Assembly: GCA_030374765.1 (NCBI GenBank)
Contig: JARGXX010000103.1
Span: 62,001 to 126,000, forward strand
Direction: 5' to 3'
DNA from: Agarophyton chilense
Lineage: Eukaryota; Rhodophyta; Florideophyceae; Gracilariales; Gracilariaceae
Length of the DNA stretch: 64,000 bases
Below, piece by piece: positions 13,150 to 24,071 of this stretch. Position numbers and translations under genes: made by a program. The stretch's first letter is position 1, and each line of letters begins with the position of its first letter. A model generated the notes under the pieces. That model had not been told where the DNA came from, did no database searches, and saw only the letters and a list, made by a program, of their open reading frames with translations.

Positions 13150-13206
13150 TTTTGGTCCCCCGAATTAAAAAGTATTTTTAGGTTTCGTCGTACCCTCACG
13201 GTTCAC

Positions 13207-15370
13207 ATGAGATTCCGAGAAGGATTGGACGCTCGTACACCTATTTGGTTTCAGGAAATCCCGCAAAGCAATACAGGATACCATTATAGGTCACAAATGG
13301 AACGACCTAAAAGGAATACGCGTGGTGCGACCGCCCCGCCAAGCCATAAAGGTCCTAAAGTAGCCTTTTCTGCTCAACCGATACTGGAAACCCCCGAAAA
13401 GCTGCTCCGGCACCCTCGGGACAAACCCGTAAAGGTACATGGTCCGCCGCCTATGGCAATGGAACCTCAAAGGAAATTACCAATTCAGGTTGCAGCGGAA
13501 GAGCTATGGCCTCAGCTCGAAGAGCGAGCGGAAGCGCTCGTCACCCTCGCGGTCGAGGATGCATTAAACTTAAAGGAGAAGTCGGATACCCGGATGGTTC
13601 CGCCCTCAATGGACTTCGATGCATATACCCGTATTGTGGTTGACCGAGCAGCTCAAGAGCTGTCGGAAAGGATACCTGAAATTGTGAAACAGTATCTCTT
13701 TACAGATGCTAGGGAGCATGTCTACAGCGCTGTGCAGGACCTTTGGGTTTCCGAGGGACTCGCAGAATCCCGACCTACACAGGTGAACGTCGCAAAGCGC
13801 ATACCACAAGGGTTCCAAATGGGTCATTCCACCCATTCCAAACACTTACCTACTGATAGTGAGGACCTACAAGGTCCAAGGTAGAGTCAAGAGGTCCCGG
13901 GGAAGGTAGATCCTCAAGACAATTATCTGCCACCAATTACTGGTTTCGTTCAAAAGAATACCCATGGAGGTGGTCCCAAGGACGATTCGTCTGGCTCGTT
14001 GGATGAGCGACGAAGAAAACGAAAAGGGAAGAAGCGGAGGACGAAGAGGGGAAAGAATCGAGAGGATGATTCAGACCCCGACTTGTCAGACTCCAGTTGC
14101 AATACGAGTTCATCGTCGGATGATCACCGTAAAGGTAAGAAGAAGAAGAAACCGAACAGGTCGACGAAGAAGTCGTCGAAAAAGACCCGAAAGGGTAAAA
14201 AGCGATACAATTAGTCGCCCGACTCTGAGTCGGACACCGAAATGGACCTGGAGGTGCACCACCGTTGAACGATATGTTCACCAAAGCGGTTGATTACAGG
14301 ACTTATCGTTTGATCAACAAGTCTTCTGAATACACACAAGAGGTCGCTCAGAAGATTACTAAGCACCACAAGAAGCTCAGCTTCCAAGTGGGTGACACAA
14401 CCCTCACAGGTACGGATCCTATTGCGGTGATTGAGTTTCAACAGAAGTTCACAATTGCATGTGACCAAAATGGTTTTTCCGAGGGCACTGCTATATGGTT
14501 ATTTCAGTTCTACCTGAAAGGACAAGCACACTACTTGATGCAGGGTAGGCTCCGAGGCGATACCTTAGCGATGGATGAGAATGGCACAGAGATGTTGGAG
14601 TCATACCCAGAGGTGGTCAATTTCCTTTTGGAAACATACGCCACGGATGAGGTTATCCAAGAGGCTTACTCGGAGATCCTCGCTTACAATCAAAGGTCTG
14701 GGCAAACGGAATCGGAGTTTCGCTCGCGCTTTGAAATCTGGCAACCCGTCGTGGTATTGTGGTCACTACCTCAAGGTTAAAGTCACTATTTGCCAACAAT
14801 GTCGACAAAACGATCCGTTCCCAGGTACGCAACTACCTGGACACTAACCGAAAGGTAGACTAGAATGAGCTGGCTCGATACTACAAGGGCCGTGGAGATA
14901 CCCTTCGGCTGGGAAAGGGACCAGCCGTGCCTCCAACCTCGAACGATGAATCAAAAAGGTCAGTCTGTTCAATTGAAGACACAACAACCTCATAGGGTAG
15001 CTCGCACATCGAAGTACATACCGCAACCGCTATCCACTTGGTAGTGACCCCGGGGCGGTTCTCGAAACCTTCGACGGTAGGAAATTGGTTGTCAACGCGT
15101 ACACCAAACTCGGTACAATCGCCGCCAAGTGCGGTCAGATCGCAGAGGATGCAGGGAGCGAGCTCCCAAAACTCGCCACCCCCATCCTACGCCACTGCTC
15201 CTACCAACCAGGTTTTAGAAGTCCCCCTCAATGGTAACGCGAGACCCCCAAACTGGAGGCCTCGTTTGCTGGTTCTGTCTCGCGATAAACCATTTGGCAA
15301 ACAATTGCGCTAACTTACCTCCAGGGATGAGAGACCAGTTGATTAAGGCTCGCATGCAGAATCACCAACG
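13207..15370 (+). pseudogene. inner Gypsy element: gag
   Basis: First frame 13207-13884, continuing in the same frame after a TAG (13882) into a very basic, serine-rich stretch (13999-14214, KKKKKPNRSTKKSSKK), then after a second TAG and a one-base shift near 14262 into the capsid-like part (14265-14780: DPIAVIEFQQKF, EGTAIWLF, SYPEVVNFLLETYA). A further shift near 14740 and TAG codons at about 14861 and 14990 follow. A zinc knuckle CWFCLAINHLANNC (CX2CX4HX4C) is encoded at 15267-15308. The gag at 39.8-41.2 kb is a homologue. If TAG were read as Gln, only the frameshifts would be defects. Confidence 0.8.
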
Positions 15371-15476
15371 CCTCTATGGGTCTTCAACGCAAGCACCAAA
15401 TGGGTTCCAACCCCGTGCACCAGTACAGATCAATACCATCGAGGAAACACCAAACTTGAACTCAACCCCTCCCGTA

Positions 15477-15960
15477 TAGGAGAAAAAACATCGAGCGGTT
15501 GGCGTATTGGCCGAACCCAACCTGCAATCGGAAGGCCAATCGATACCCAGAACCTTGAAGGTGGAAGAGAACACGTCACAACCAGTTCCGGTTTGTCATA
15601 TGAAGTACGGCAACTATAAAGCACGTGCTTCAATGTGTTTCTCCGATAGCCTTGCGGTTTCGGTCACCTGCGTGTTGGATACGGGGGCCGACCCAAACGT
15701 CCTGAACTCCCGCGTCATACCTGAGGCGGTACTTCGGAACTTGAGCCGACCTCCTGACAACAACCCGCTGGTGGATGCAAATGAGTGCCCATTAAACCTT
15801 TGAGGTATGCTCACCACTGTGGTGCAGCTCGAACACCTGAAGGTAAGACTGCAATTATTTGTTGTCGACCGTTTACCGACAGACTGCCTAATAGGTACGA
15901 AATTCATTGACAGACATGTCAAAGCAATCCTTCCTGGTTCCCATACCGTCGCCCAACGTC
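15477..15960 (+). pseudogene. inner Gypsy element: aspartic protease
   Basis: After a TAG at 15477 the frame carries the retropepsin signature VSVTCVLDTGADPNVLNS, with the catalytic DTGA around 15678. A TGA at 15801 interrupts the frame in CPLNL-stop-GM, where related elements have Arg (CGA to TGA would explain it). The frame then continues VVDRLPTDCLIGTKFIDRH, the usual C-terminal ILG-like loop of Gypsy proteases. The protease would act in cis on the gag-pol polyprotein. Confidence 0.85.
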
Positions 15961-16000
15961 AGGCGGGACGAATTGCCATTTTAGGTAATACGGAAACCAA

Positions 16001-16930
16001 ATGGGGATGGTTCGTCAAACCGAAGAAGACGATATCAGCCGAAACGGTCTCCAACAAAGTGAGCATTCCCAAACAGGTTGTTATCCCGCCAATGCACCAA
16101 GTATTGGTACCGGTGTCGTGTGCAACCCCCGGGCTGGTCGTACTACAAAACCATCCGAGGTTAGCACATCGACACCTCACCTTGACGAGCTCCTCCCTGA
16201 CTCGAAGCCGATTTATCATCAACCATACCGTGCAGGTCCAAAGGCAAGAGAGATAGAACTCAAATAAGTGGAGCAAATGCTCCAAGAAGGTGTAATTGAA
16301 ACAGCCAACTGGGATTGGGCTAGTCCCGTGGTTCTGATTCAGAAGAAAGGGGATAGCCGTATGAGGTTTTGTGTGGACTACAAGAGGCTCAATAGCGTTA
16401 CCATCAGGGATTCCTACCCGATACCTAGAATGGATGAGTGCATCGACTCCTTGGGAGATGGGCAGATATTTACCAAGTTGGATGCCAATTGTGATTATTG
16501 GCAGGTACCCGTAGGTAAGGAAGATCGACACAAAACGACCTTAACGTGCCATGCAGGTTTGTTTCGCTTCACGTGGATGCCTTTCGGGTTGTGCAATGCT
16601 CCAGCCACCTTTTAAAGGGCACTGGACATCATCCTTTCGAAGGTTAAAATGACAACCGCCTTGGTATACATCGATGATGTAATCATCTGTTACAGATCGG
16701 TAGAAGAGCATTTTGCACACATACACACCGTACTAACCCTCCTAGCTGAGGCGGGGGTGACGCTGAAGCTACGCAAATGCGTCTTCCTTACCAGAACGGT
16801 TGAATACCTGGGCCACATCATAGGCCCTGGTACCCTAGAGGTTGCGCCAAGTAACATTAGAGCCGTACAGGAGGTCACGTTTCCACGCTCCCTGACAGAC
16901 GTACGATCCTTTATATATAGGTTTATGTAA
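16001..16930 (+). pseudogene. inner Gypsy element: reverse transcriptase
   Basis: Linker ends YHQPYRAGPKAREIELK, TAA (16265), then VEQMLQEGVIETANW, RFCVDYKRLNSVTIRDSYP, MDECIDSLGDGQIFTKLD, WMPFGLCNAPATF, TAA (16613), RALDIILSKVK, catalytic ALVYIDDVIICY (YIDD near 16668-16679) and VEYLGHIIGPGTLEV. Both TAA codons fall where relatives commonly or invariably have glutamine (ELK-Q-VEQML and ATF-Q-RALD). A 4-bp insertion (TATA near 16910) shifts the frame before the GLCNVYRRF segment. All RT catalytic acidic residues remain visible. Confidence 0.92.
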
Positions 16931-16946
16931 CGTCTATCGTCGCTTC

Positions 16947-17560
16947 GTGAAGGGATTCGCGAAAATAGCGGATCCCCTCAACAAGAAGTTCCAGAAAGGT
17001 GGAACTGAACGGTTTGAGAATCTATCGACCGAAGAAATGGACACCTTTGAGGAGTTGAAACGAGCGCTGTTGTCGCCGCCAATCTTAGCGTTACCGAAAA
17101 CAGTTCTACCATACACGCTGGATACAGAAGCATCCCATGCCCAAATTGTTTGTTGTCTCATGCAGAAGCAGCACAACGGAGACAAACTACATATAGGATA
17201 CTTGAGCTGCGCTATGAATGAGGTGCAGCAGTACTACACGGTAACCGAGAAGGAATACCTAGGAGTACTGTGGAGCATGTTGATGCTCTATCCATACCTG
17301 TATGGTGAACTCTTTACGTTTGGCACGGACCACGACGCCTTAAGGCGAATCCTCAGACTCGCAGATGTGTCTGGTAGACTTGCTCGTTGGAGGTTGAGAC
17401 TGTCGGAGTTTGAATACGACGTACAATACCTTCCAGGTATCAAGCACAACATATCTGACGCTATGTCACGCTTAAAAACCTCAGGGCTAGAGACAGAACC
17501 TGTGGACGATGATATCCCTTGCTTATTGGTGTCATCAAACCAAAATGGTACAGGCGAACA
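16947..17560 (+). CDS. inner Gypsy element: RNase H
   Basis: Open for 275 codons (16947-17774). FAKIADPLNKKF, ALPKTVLPYTLDTEASHA, YTVTEKEYLGVLWSM, FTFGTDHDALRRIL and WRLRLSEFEYDVQYLPGIKH are standard Ty3 RNase H blocks, including the D, E and D catalytic positions. The frame continues about 70 residues as the linker towards the integrase before losing register near 17690. Confidence 0.9.
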
Positions 17561-17784
17561 CTTAGAAGGATGTTGGGAGTTACCTGAAGAAGGTGCTTTG
17601 CAGAACACCGACATGGCAACGCAGATACTGACCCTAGAGGAGACGAACGTCATGCCCGTGACCCGAGAGGAATTTTACGATAACAGGCCCAGGATGTGTA
17701 CTCCAGAACCCTGGCTGAACAAATTGGTTTCACAGGATCACCGTTCGATGTGGAACAAAATGGGTACATCGTGAAAAGGCAACC

Positions 17785-18672
17785 TTGGGTGGTAGCCTTC
17801 AAAAGTTGTATCCGAAGGCACTGCGCCCGCGAGTCTTGTATCTCGCGCACTACCCGCGACTATCGGGACACCCCGGTGCCACCAGGATGTATTACACCTT
17901 GAGGCAACAGTTTTATTGGCCTCATATGGCCCATGATGTCTATACCTTTGTAGGTCAATGCGAGTCTTGTGTTCGTACCCGCGGTGGTATTCGAAAGCAT
18001 CGAAAGTACCTCAAGCTGTTTCCAGCAGCGGGTCCAATGGAGTTTGTTGCGATAGACCTTCTAGAACCACTTCCCAAGACCAAGAATGGGTATCAGCACA
18101 TTTTAGTGATCACCGACAGGTTCTCGAAGCTCACGAGAGCGATACCTTTAAAGGATACGAAGTCAACAACGCCGGCGATCGCGTTCCTCAACAATAGGTT
18201 CTACCCGTACGGTGCACCACAATACTTGCTTACCGATAATGGTTCAAACCTGGCATCGAAGTTCTTCGAAGCAGTCTGTAACCTCTTGGGTGTCAAGCAC
18301 TTTTTCACTATTGCCTACCACCCGCAGACGAACGGACAGGTCGAGCGCTTTAACCATACATTGGTATCAAGGCTACGACACTATACAGAAGATCACCAAA
18401 CTGGGTGGGATGAGCTGGTGCAACCGCTCACCTACTTTTATAACCTTCAGGTACACCGGTCAACGCAGACCACTCGCTTTGATTTGGTTCTTTCGCGACA
18501 CCCCCCAGGTATTGTAGTGCAGGGAGATCATACCACCATCACTGCAGCTGGCCCACCGGACCCTGCCAAGGTCAAGCGAAATACCCTTTGTGAGGTTGAG
18601 AAAGGCTCTAAAACATGTAGAGAGCCACCTCATTGCAGCCCAGAAGCGGTACAAGGCCGACTACGACCGTAG
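17785..18672 (+). CDS. inner Gypsy element: integrase
   Basis: A 295-codon open frame. HHCC zinc finger: LAHYPRLSGHPGATRMYYTL and GQCESCVRTRGG. DDE core: MEFVAIDLLEPLPKTKNG (first Asp), PYGAPQYLLTDNGSNL (second Asp), YHPQTNGQVERFNHTL (Glu), then W-D-E-L-V-Q-P-L-T-Y and a GPY/F-like tail. No stop interrupts the catalytic core. A frameshift near 18585 leads into the tail domain at 18590. Confidence 0.93.
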   Translation: MGGSLQKLYPKALRPRVLYLAHYPRLSGHPGATRMYYTLRQQFYWPHMAHDVYTFVGQCESCVRTRGGIRKHRKYLKLFPAAGPMEFVAIDLLEPLPKTKNGYQHILVITDRFSKLTRAIPLKDTKSTTPAIAFLNNRFYPYGAPQYLLTDNGSNLASKFFEAVCNLLGVKHFFTIAYHPQTNGQVERFNHTLVSRLRHYTEDHQTGWDELVQPLTYFYNLQVHRSTQTTRFDLVLSRHPPGIVVQGDHTTITAAGPPDPAKVKRNTLCEVEKGSKTCREPPHCSPEAVQGRLRP

Positions 18673-19375
18673 ACTAACCAAAGTGGCCTCTTTATCTTCG
18701 GGACAATATGTCTACATAGAGAACCCACCTTCAGGTAAAAGACCACGACCGGGTGATGAAGCGGACGATGAAGATATTGATAGAGATATCAATTCGAAGC
18801 TTCTACCCAAATCAGTGGGGCCTTATAAGGTATTGAACGCATCAGACCACACCGTTACAGTTGACCAAGATGGAATACCGAATGCGATATCAATGGACCG
18901 TACTACGGTAGCACCTGAAACGGTTCAACACCGCATTGAGGCAGGCACCTCAGCCCGAGAGCCCAGAGCGGTAGCTCTGCGCACTCGACCCTCAAAGGAC
19001 CCCAGCCCAATTGAGGTCAATGATGAGCTTCAACGGGGTGATCCGGATTACAACCTTCTAATAGGGACGGAAATGGAACCTCAAACGGTAACAGCGGGAG
19101 CTCCCGACCCGGCTCCCACACACGAAGCTCCCAACTCGGAACATATGAACCCTCGAGGTAGCGTTCCCCCGAAAGATCAGGACCAAACCTCAGAGGAGTT
19201 TCCCGTTGACCGTCTGGTGGGCCACACGCGAACCTACAATGGTCTGAAGTACATTGTCAGGTGGTATGTCTGGGACCCAGAAGAGGACACCCTCGAACAC
19301 CCAGCCGCAATACCCCCACATTTCCATATCAGGTATTGGCGCCGTCGCAAGGAGGCGATGCCTGCAGACGGCTAA
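18590..19375 (+). CDS. inner Gypsy element: integrase C-terminus with chromodomain-like module
   Basis: After the integrase the frame reads YKADYDRRLTKVASLSSGQYVYI (end of the integrase C-terminal fold). Towards its end it gives FPVDRLVGHTRTYNGLKYIV, RWYVWDPEEDTLEHPAAIPP and HFHIRYWRRR, which matches the chromodomain pattern of chromoviral-type Ty3 elements (aromatic cage positions Y/W and the EDT-E-P helix start). Such modules can direct insertion to particular chromatin. The annotated stop is TAA; reading on through TAA/TAG gives a Gln-rich tail to a TGA near 19565 (six UAR codons, no UGA). Confidence 0.8.
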   Translation: MRLRKALKHVESHLIAAQKRYKADYDRRLTKVASLSSGQYVYIENPPSGKRPRPGDEADDEDIDRDINSKLLPKSVGPYKVLNASDHTVTVDQDGIPNAISMDRTTVAPETVQHRIEAGTSAREPRAVALRTRPSKDPSPIEVNDELQRGDPDYNLLIGTEMEPQTVTAGAPDPAPTHEAPNSEHMNPRGSVPPKDQDQTSEEFPVDRLVGHTRTYNGLKYIVRWYVWDPEEDTLEHPAAIPPHFHIRYWRRRKEAMPADG

Positions 19376-19535
19376 CCTTAGACCTTCGTGTTATTCAGGC
19401 CTAAGGAAGGGGGAGAAAAGACGTCGTTTTCCGCAGAAGGTGGACGCATATGCGTGTCAAATTAGCTACAAGGGAGGACACGAAAGAACAACCAAATGTA
19501 ACAGTAGAGGAGACAAGAAAAGACAAAAATTTACT

Positions 19536-22155
19536 TTAAGAAGGACCTGTCGGTTTAGGAGCAGTGAAATCAGGAGGACCCCTGTTATTGACTACCCACG
19601 GCGGAAAACTTGCAGAAATGCTAGGAGCCATCGACCTAGGAGGTAGAGAAGGAGCGGTAGTCCCGCCACTGGAGAAAGGAGTCGAAACCAAAAGAGGATG
19701 AACGAAAGGAACCGCTGGAGTGGGTTGCAAAACCGCAGGGTTCAAGTTAGCACCTAGAATGGGATCCGTTAAAGGATCAGATGGCGCAGCCGCAGAGACG
19801 CTTGCCAGATTGGCAACCTGACGGGTGGCCAGTTGGTACATGTCCAACTGGAACTGATTCCGGAACTCACCAAGTTGGTTCAGTGCCTTCATGTATTGCG
19901 CATGGCGCGGCAGCAAACATTCAAGGAGCGTTAATGCAGCAACCACGGAGGTAGGCCCAGCCCTCTGAAAGTTGGTGACGCAAGACTAGCGAATTCGAGC
20001 CATCAAAACGACCGCGGCCGGAGATAGGTTTAGGAGGAGGACGAGCAATACCCGCCAACAAAGGTCGAACTGGACCAGCAACCCGCGAGGAGCTCGGTTG
20101 AGTAGGAGTCACACCCGTAGGGATAGGCGACTTACGACCTTGAGGTAACGGCTCGGACGGGAAGGGACCAGCATAACGACCAACCGGTGTCTCCACAGTA
20201 CCTTGATAAGGTTCGGGGCTCGCGGGAGCTCCATGAATAGGAGGCTCCCGGGGATAATATTGGGCGTGGGGAGGCACAATCTCCCGAGTTGCGGGATCGA
20301 AAGCCTCCCAACCTTGATGGGAATCCCAACGGTAATTCTTGCCCTGCTCGAGATACGAGTCCAAATCCTTCACGGTATAATCGGTCCCCTCCACGATGTT
20401 CGCGTAACCAAATCGGGAAATATCCTGGGCAACCCTCGGAGGTATGAAGAAGATGCGACCTACAGGTTGAACACCATCTCGGTATATGTCAGAGTCGGGA
20501 TTGCGACAATCCCAATCGATACCGTAACGGGCGGCCTCCAGAGCCAGGATGGCAACCAATGCGGTCCACTCCGAGAGGGCAATCGACCAAATGATGTATT
20601 ACCCCTCTAGGTTCCGGGAAATCTGACTCCCGAAGTACGCCAAGACCGGCGGAGTGGGCACGCTCAGTGATAACGGAACCTCATTGGACTCCCACCACTC
20701 TGGTCGAAGCACGTACCAATCGCGTCTGTCCTTCGGCGGTTGTGAGAAGTACTCGACGTTATGAAACATATACATAACGCGAGTGTAAGAGTTGCGAGTG
20801 CAAACGCGACTTTCCGTCGCTGCATCCTCGCCCCACCTACTACGGTCAGCTCAATTTATAGTGGTGAAAGGCCGATTCAGTGAAACCAAGTCAGGTGAAT
20901 CCGGAAGGTAAGTCTCCGGAATAGATGGGTACTGGCACACTTGCACCACCAATCGACGGTAATAATCCAGCTCCGGTTTGATGCGCACATACGGCAAGTC
21001 GCTCGGATATATCGGCGGGATGAAATAACTCAAACGTGTATGACGCTGCCGACTCGGGTAACATTCCAGTCGACCCTGACGACATTGAGACTCTTGGTCC
21101 CGTTTCTTCAATAGAAATGGAACGGAGCGAAGGCGCTCGCAGTCACAACGGGACAAACCCAAGTAGGTATCCAATTGTGGTCTGGTAAGAGCTGCCGGCA
21201 GTGACGAATTCCCCACCGCCACAGGCCAATCGTTCTTCAACAGGTCATTGTTCGTCACCTGGTCGAAGGTAATACCAAAAGGTCCATAATGACTCGTCGT
21301 CCGGTTCGCCGCACCAAACACGAGATTTTGAGCCCAATTGGTCTGAATCGTCGAAGGAAGTCCACCACTGCGTTGGTACGGGTCAGCCGGAGTCCCAGGG
21401 GAGAGCTGAGTCGCAGGGACAGGCATGCTGCGAAACCCAACGTTGGTAGGCGTTCGCGAAGTCGAGCGAGTCACCCTCTTGGTAATACCACCGCGTCCAC
21501 GGCAACGAGATGGGCCGCTACCTGACATGGTTGGGAAGGCCGTAGCTCGCCCCGACGAACGAGGTGATGACTCGACCTCCACCGCCGCGGTGAACAACAG
21601 CGGGTATTCATCCTTCTGAAGCAGAGCCTCCTTGGTCCGTTCTGAGGAGACGGCCAACGGATCCAAACTTTCCGGTAGTACCGACACTGATCTTTCGGGT
21701 ACAACAGTGGCCGGCGTGCGGTCGCGAGCGGGTCCAGACCTTTGAGGTATCTTGGAGCGGGACCAATCCGACCTCAAAGGCATAACTGTAGGGGTAGCAA
21801 TCCCCTCGGAATCTCCGACTTCTTCAACCTCAATGGTAACCGGCATCTCACGTCTCTCGAGCGCTGGTGCTGCTTGTGGGAACGACCCACCCCTTCGAGG
21901 TATCGGTGACGAATCCACGAGCGGCGCGAGGTGCACCGACGCGGTACCGAATGGTTTCGAACGCGTGCGCGGAGGCCGCGCGATCCTGTCATTGCCTTGG
22001 GGGTAAACCGGAACGCAAAACCGGAAAAAGGTCGCGTAATTACCGACGGGGCCGCTCAACACCAATAAGGTCTCACAACCGGAAGCTTCCACAACGGACC
22101 CAGGCCAACACCTCAATGGTTGTATCGACGCAGGCTCAGGCTCCACCGGCGCCAC
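19536..22155 (-). CDS. antisense accessory ORF inside the inner Gypsy element, function unknown
   Basis: Three long minus-strand frames (22155-20851, 434 codons; 20559-19921, 212; 19946-19536, 136) run tail-to-head with protein-like composition. The first and second share one frame broken only by a TGA (20851) and a TAA near 20600; a one-base shift joins the third. Features: acidic VTIEVEEVGDSEG and Arg/Ser-rich RCRGRGGITKRVTRSTS in the N-terminal half, a Tyr/Pro-rich middle (FIPPIYPSDLPYVRI), and a possible coiled segment LNQLGEFRNQFQLDMYQL at the end. It lies between integrase and the 3' LTR, opposite in sense, where some plant and other Ty3 elements carry antisense or extra genes. I do not recognise a family. 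Confidence 0.6.
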
Positions 22156-22675
22156 GAGTCAATCCTTACAAGGTAGACGAAACCTGAAAGGTCGAGAAGC
22201 CAGGAAACCTTCAGGGATAAGCCGGACAAACAGTTACGGTCGCGACGCCGCCAATTAAGGGCTGCACTATCTGAAGGGTTGTCGAGCCGTGTAAACGACC
22301 AGGCGGGACGGCGCTGCGCAGGGAATTGGGAGAGAACTGAAGTTTGAGTAACCGGGAAAAGGTGAGACACCAACTTGGTTAGACACGGAGGCTATGTGGA
22401 AGCAGAATCGCAAGCAAGCAGGGCCACTACGGAAACGATGTCCGCGAGCAAGCTAGTTACACTGCATCGTCCTCGTAACACTCCCTACCTGAATGGTTGT
22501 CGCTCAATCCGTGCGCCGACGTCTCCGCGCGCTCTCCCCAACCGGTCCTGGCGCCGAGTTCTGAACCTCAAGGGATCGCGCGCCCCGCGCAGACACCACT
22601 CCGATTCCCGCGCCGCTGTCGCTCGCTACACCTCTATGGGTTGATGGAAGGAGACACGGAGCGTGCCTCACGGTT

Positions 22676-22685
22676 AGGAAAGGGG
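22676..22685 (+). other. polypurine tract
   Basis: AGGAAAGGGG lies two bases before the right LTR, the expected site of plus-strand DNA priming. Confidence 0.75.
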
Positions 22686-22687
22686 TC

Positions 22688-23321
22688 TGTCGTATAGTGG
22701 CAGAAGGTCTGACCTTTGAGGTTGTCAATATACTGCACTGACCTTATAGGTGATGGATGGGATGGATCATCGGCCATGCAGCTCCAGGCGAGCTACCATC
22801 TAGGTGTTGTCAGCCACGTGTAGTGTTGACATGTACCTTCTGGTTGAGTAATTGTTAGTAATTTTAATTGTAATTATATTCATTTTAGTACAGAAGTGGA
22901 GTAGCCACCTGGCACTGTAGCCAGTGCTGGCCAGGTCTCTGACACTAGGTCAGAGACCGTGCCTTGCTGGCACCTCCCGGGTGATCTGGAGAGTGCAGTC
23001 CACTGCATATAGGGAACTGCACCTCCCCCATTCTAATCTGATAAAGACAGGGACCACTTGGGTCACGACTATACCTTTTGGTTCATCGTTTCTCAACTAC
23101 CACACAGGCTTTCCCGCGCGTCGACGCCTACCATCGTTCACCTACACGGTATAGGCTAGTTGCCTCGCCGTTTGCCCCTGCGGGTTTTCGCGGTGCCCTA
23201 TTACCATTGAAGTTTTTTACGTCTACCTTCTAATTTTGAGCGTCAACACGCTACCTGCGGTTGAGCGTCACTACGCTCCCGAGACAAGACAGTAGCATAC
23301 CCTAGAGGTGATTGTACGACA
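22688..23321 (+). repeat. 3' LTR (634 bp)
   Basis: Same length and termini as the 5' LTR. Most differences cluster in the first 75 bp and the last 100 bp. Confidence 0.95.
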
Positions 23322-24071
23322 TGTAAAAAGATCAAGCATATCTTTCACGTGTATTGGGACAAGATAATACCTAAAGCGCGCTGAAACGCCGCAGAAGCAT
23401 TGGTTAGACAAAATGGCATTTGATTGAAGCGATACAGTCCTACATGATAGACGAATGACTTTTTATCTTGGTTTTGAGGTGCACTAGGTGCTTGAAAATA
23501 TCCCCAGGGTGCGTCCAGCATTATAAAAATATCGGCTTTTTCAGACCATCGATAAATTTCTCCATGCGTTGCCACAGGTATATATCCCTTATGGCTACTG
23601 CATTCAGTTTGCAGTAGTCAACGTAGAAGCGTTAAGTACAATATCCTTGGAGAGGTAAGACCACTGGAGACGCCCAAGCTGCTTCAGCTGGCTCCATATT
23701 TCTCTTCCACAGCATGGAGTCAACGTATTGCTGCTCAATATGACGTACAGGCAGATTTGCACTATAAAGCAGTTTAAACATGGGTCTAGTGCCCAGTGTT
23801 TCGTCGATTTTGTGTATTTAGCGGCAATCTTACCGATGTGGCAGTTCCAAATAGGCGAATAATTCGATAGGAACTTGTGTATTTTTTCGTTGTATTTCTT
23901 AGGAACTTGGTTCATTTTTACGCCCTCGAGGGCTTTTAATTTCTCTTCTTCAAAAATGTTATCTTCCATGATGGTTTTCACATTCTGTTCTGATCTTATC
24001 GACTTCGACAGTGGTTCTGGTTTAAGGGTGATTCCTAAAACGATTGCCGTCATTATGTGTGTCGATACCAA
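23322..24071 (-). pseudogene. outer Ty3/Gypsy element: 5' half of RT and linker
   Basis: Continues the RT interrupted at 12516. Leftward reading gives FLSNYSPIWNCHIGKIAAKY (linker to RT), MEPAEAAWASPVVLP, RFYVDYCKLNAVAIRD, KADIFIMLDAPWGYFQ, LYRFNQMPFCLTNASAAFQR and ALGIILSQYT, TGA, KICLIFL, ending at the insertion point. The TGA stands where a Trp or basic residue precedes the catalytic motif. Frameshifts are frequent, so the element was already decaying or has decayed since. Confidence 0.85.

Larger units (their letters stand above)
12516..23321 (+). mobile_element. full-length Ty3/Gypsy LTR retrotransposon (inner element)
   Basis: Total length 10806 bp, with two LTRs of exactly 634 bp (12516-13149 and 22688-23321), near-perfect 5-bp target duplication, polypurine tract, and gag, protease, RT, RNase H, integrase and chromodomain-like tail in Ty3 order. 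By eye the LTRs differ at roughly 25 sites (about 4%), so the insertion is moderately recent. The coding region has several frameshifts (near 14262, 14740, 16910, 17780 and 18585), one TGA in the protease, and several in-frame TAG/TAA codons. Between the chromodomain and the right LTR is about 3.3 kb carrying a long antisense frame. It sits inside the RT of another Gypsy element. Confidence 0.95.

Noticed and set aside
13152-13166. Primer-binding site for a specific tRNA
   Set aside because: Begins with TGG but could not be matched to a tRNA by eye; mentioned only as a possibility.
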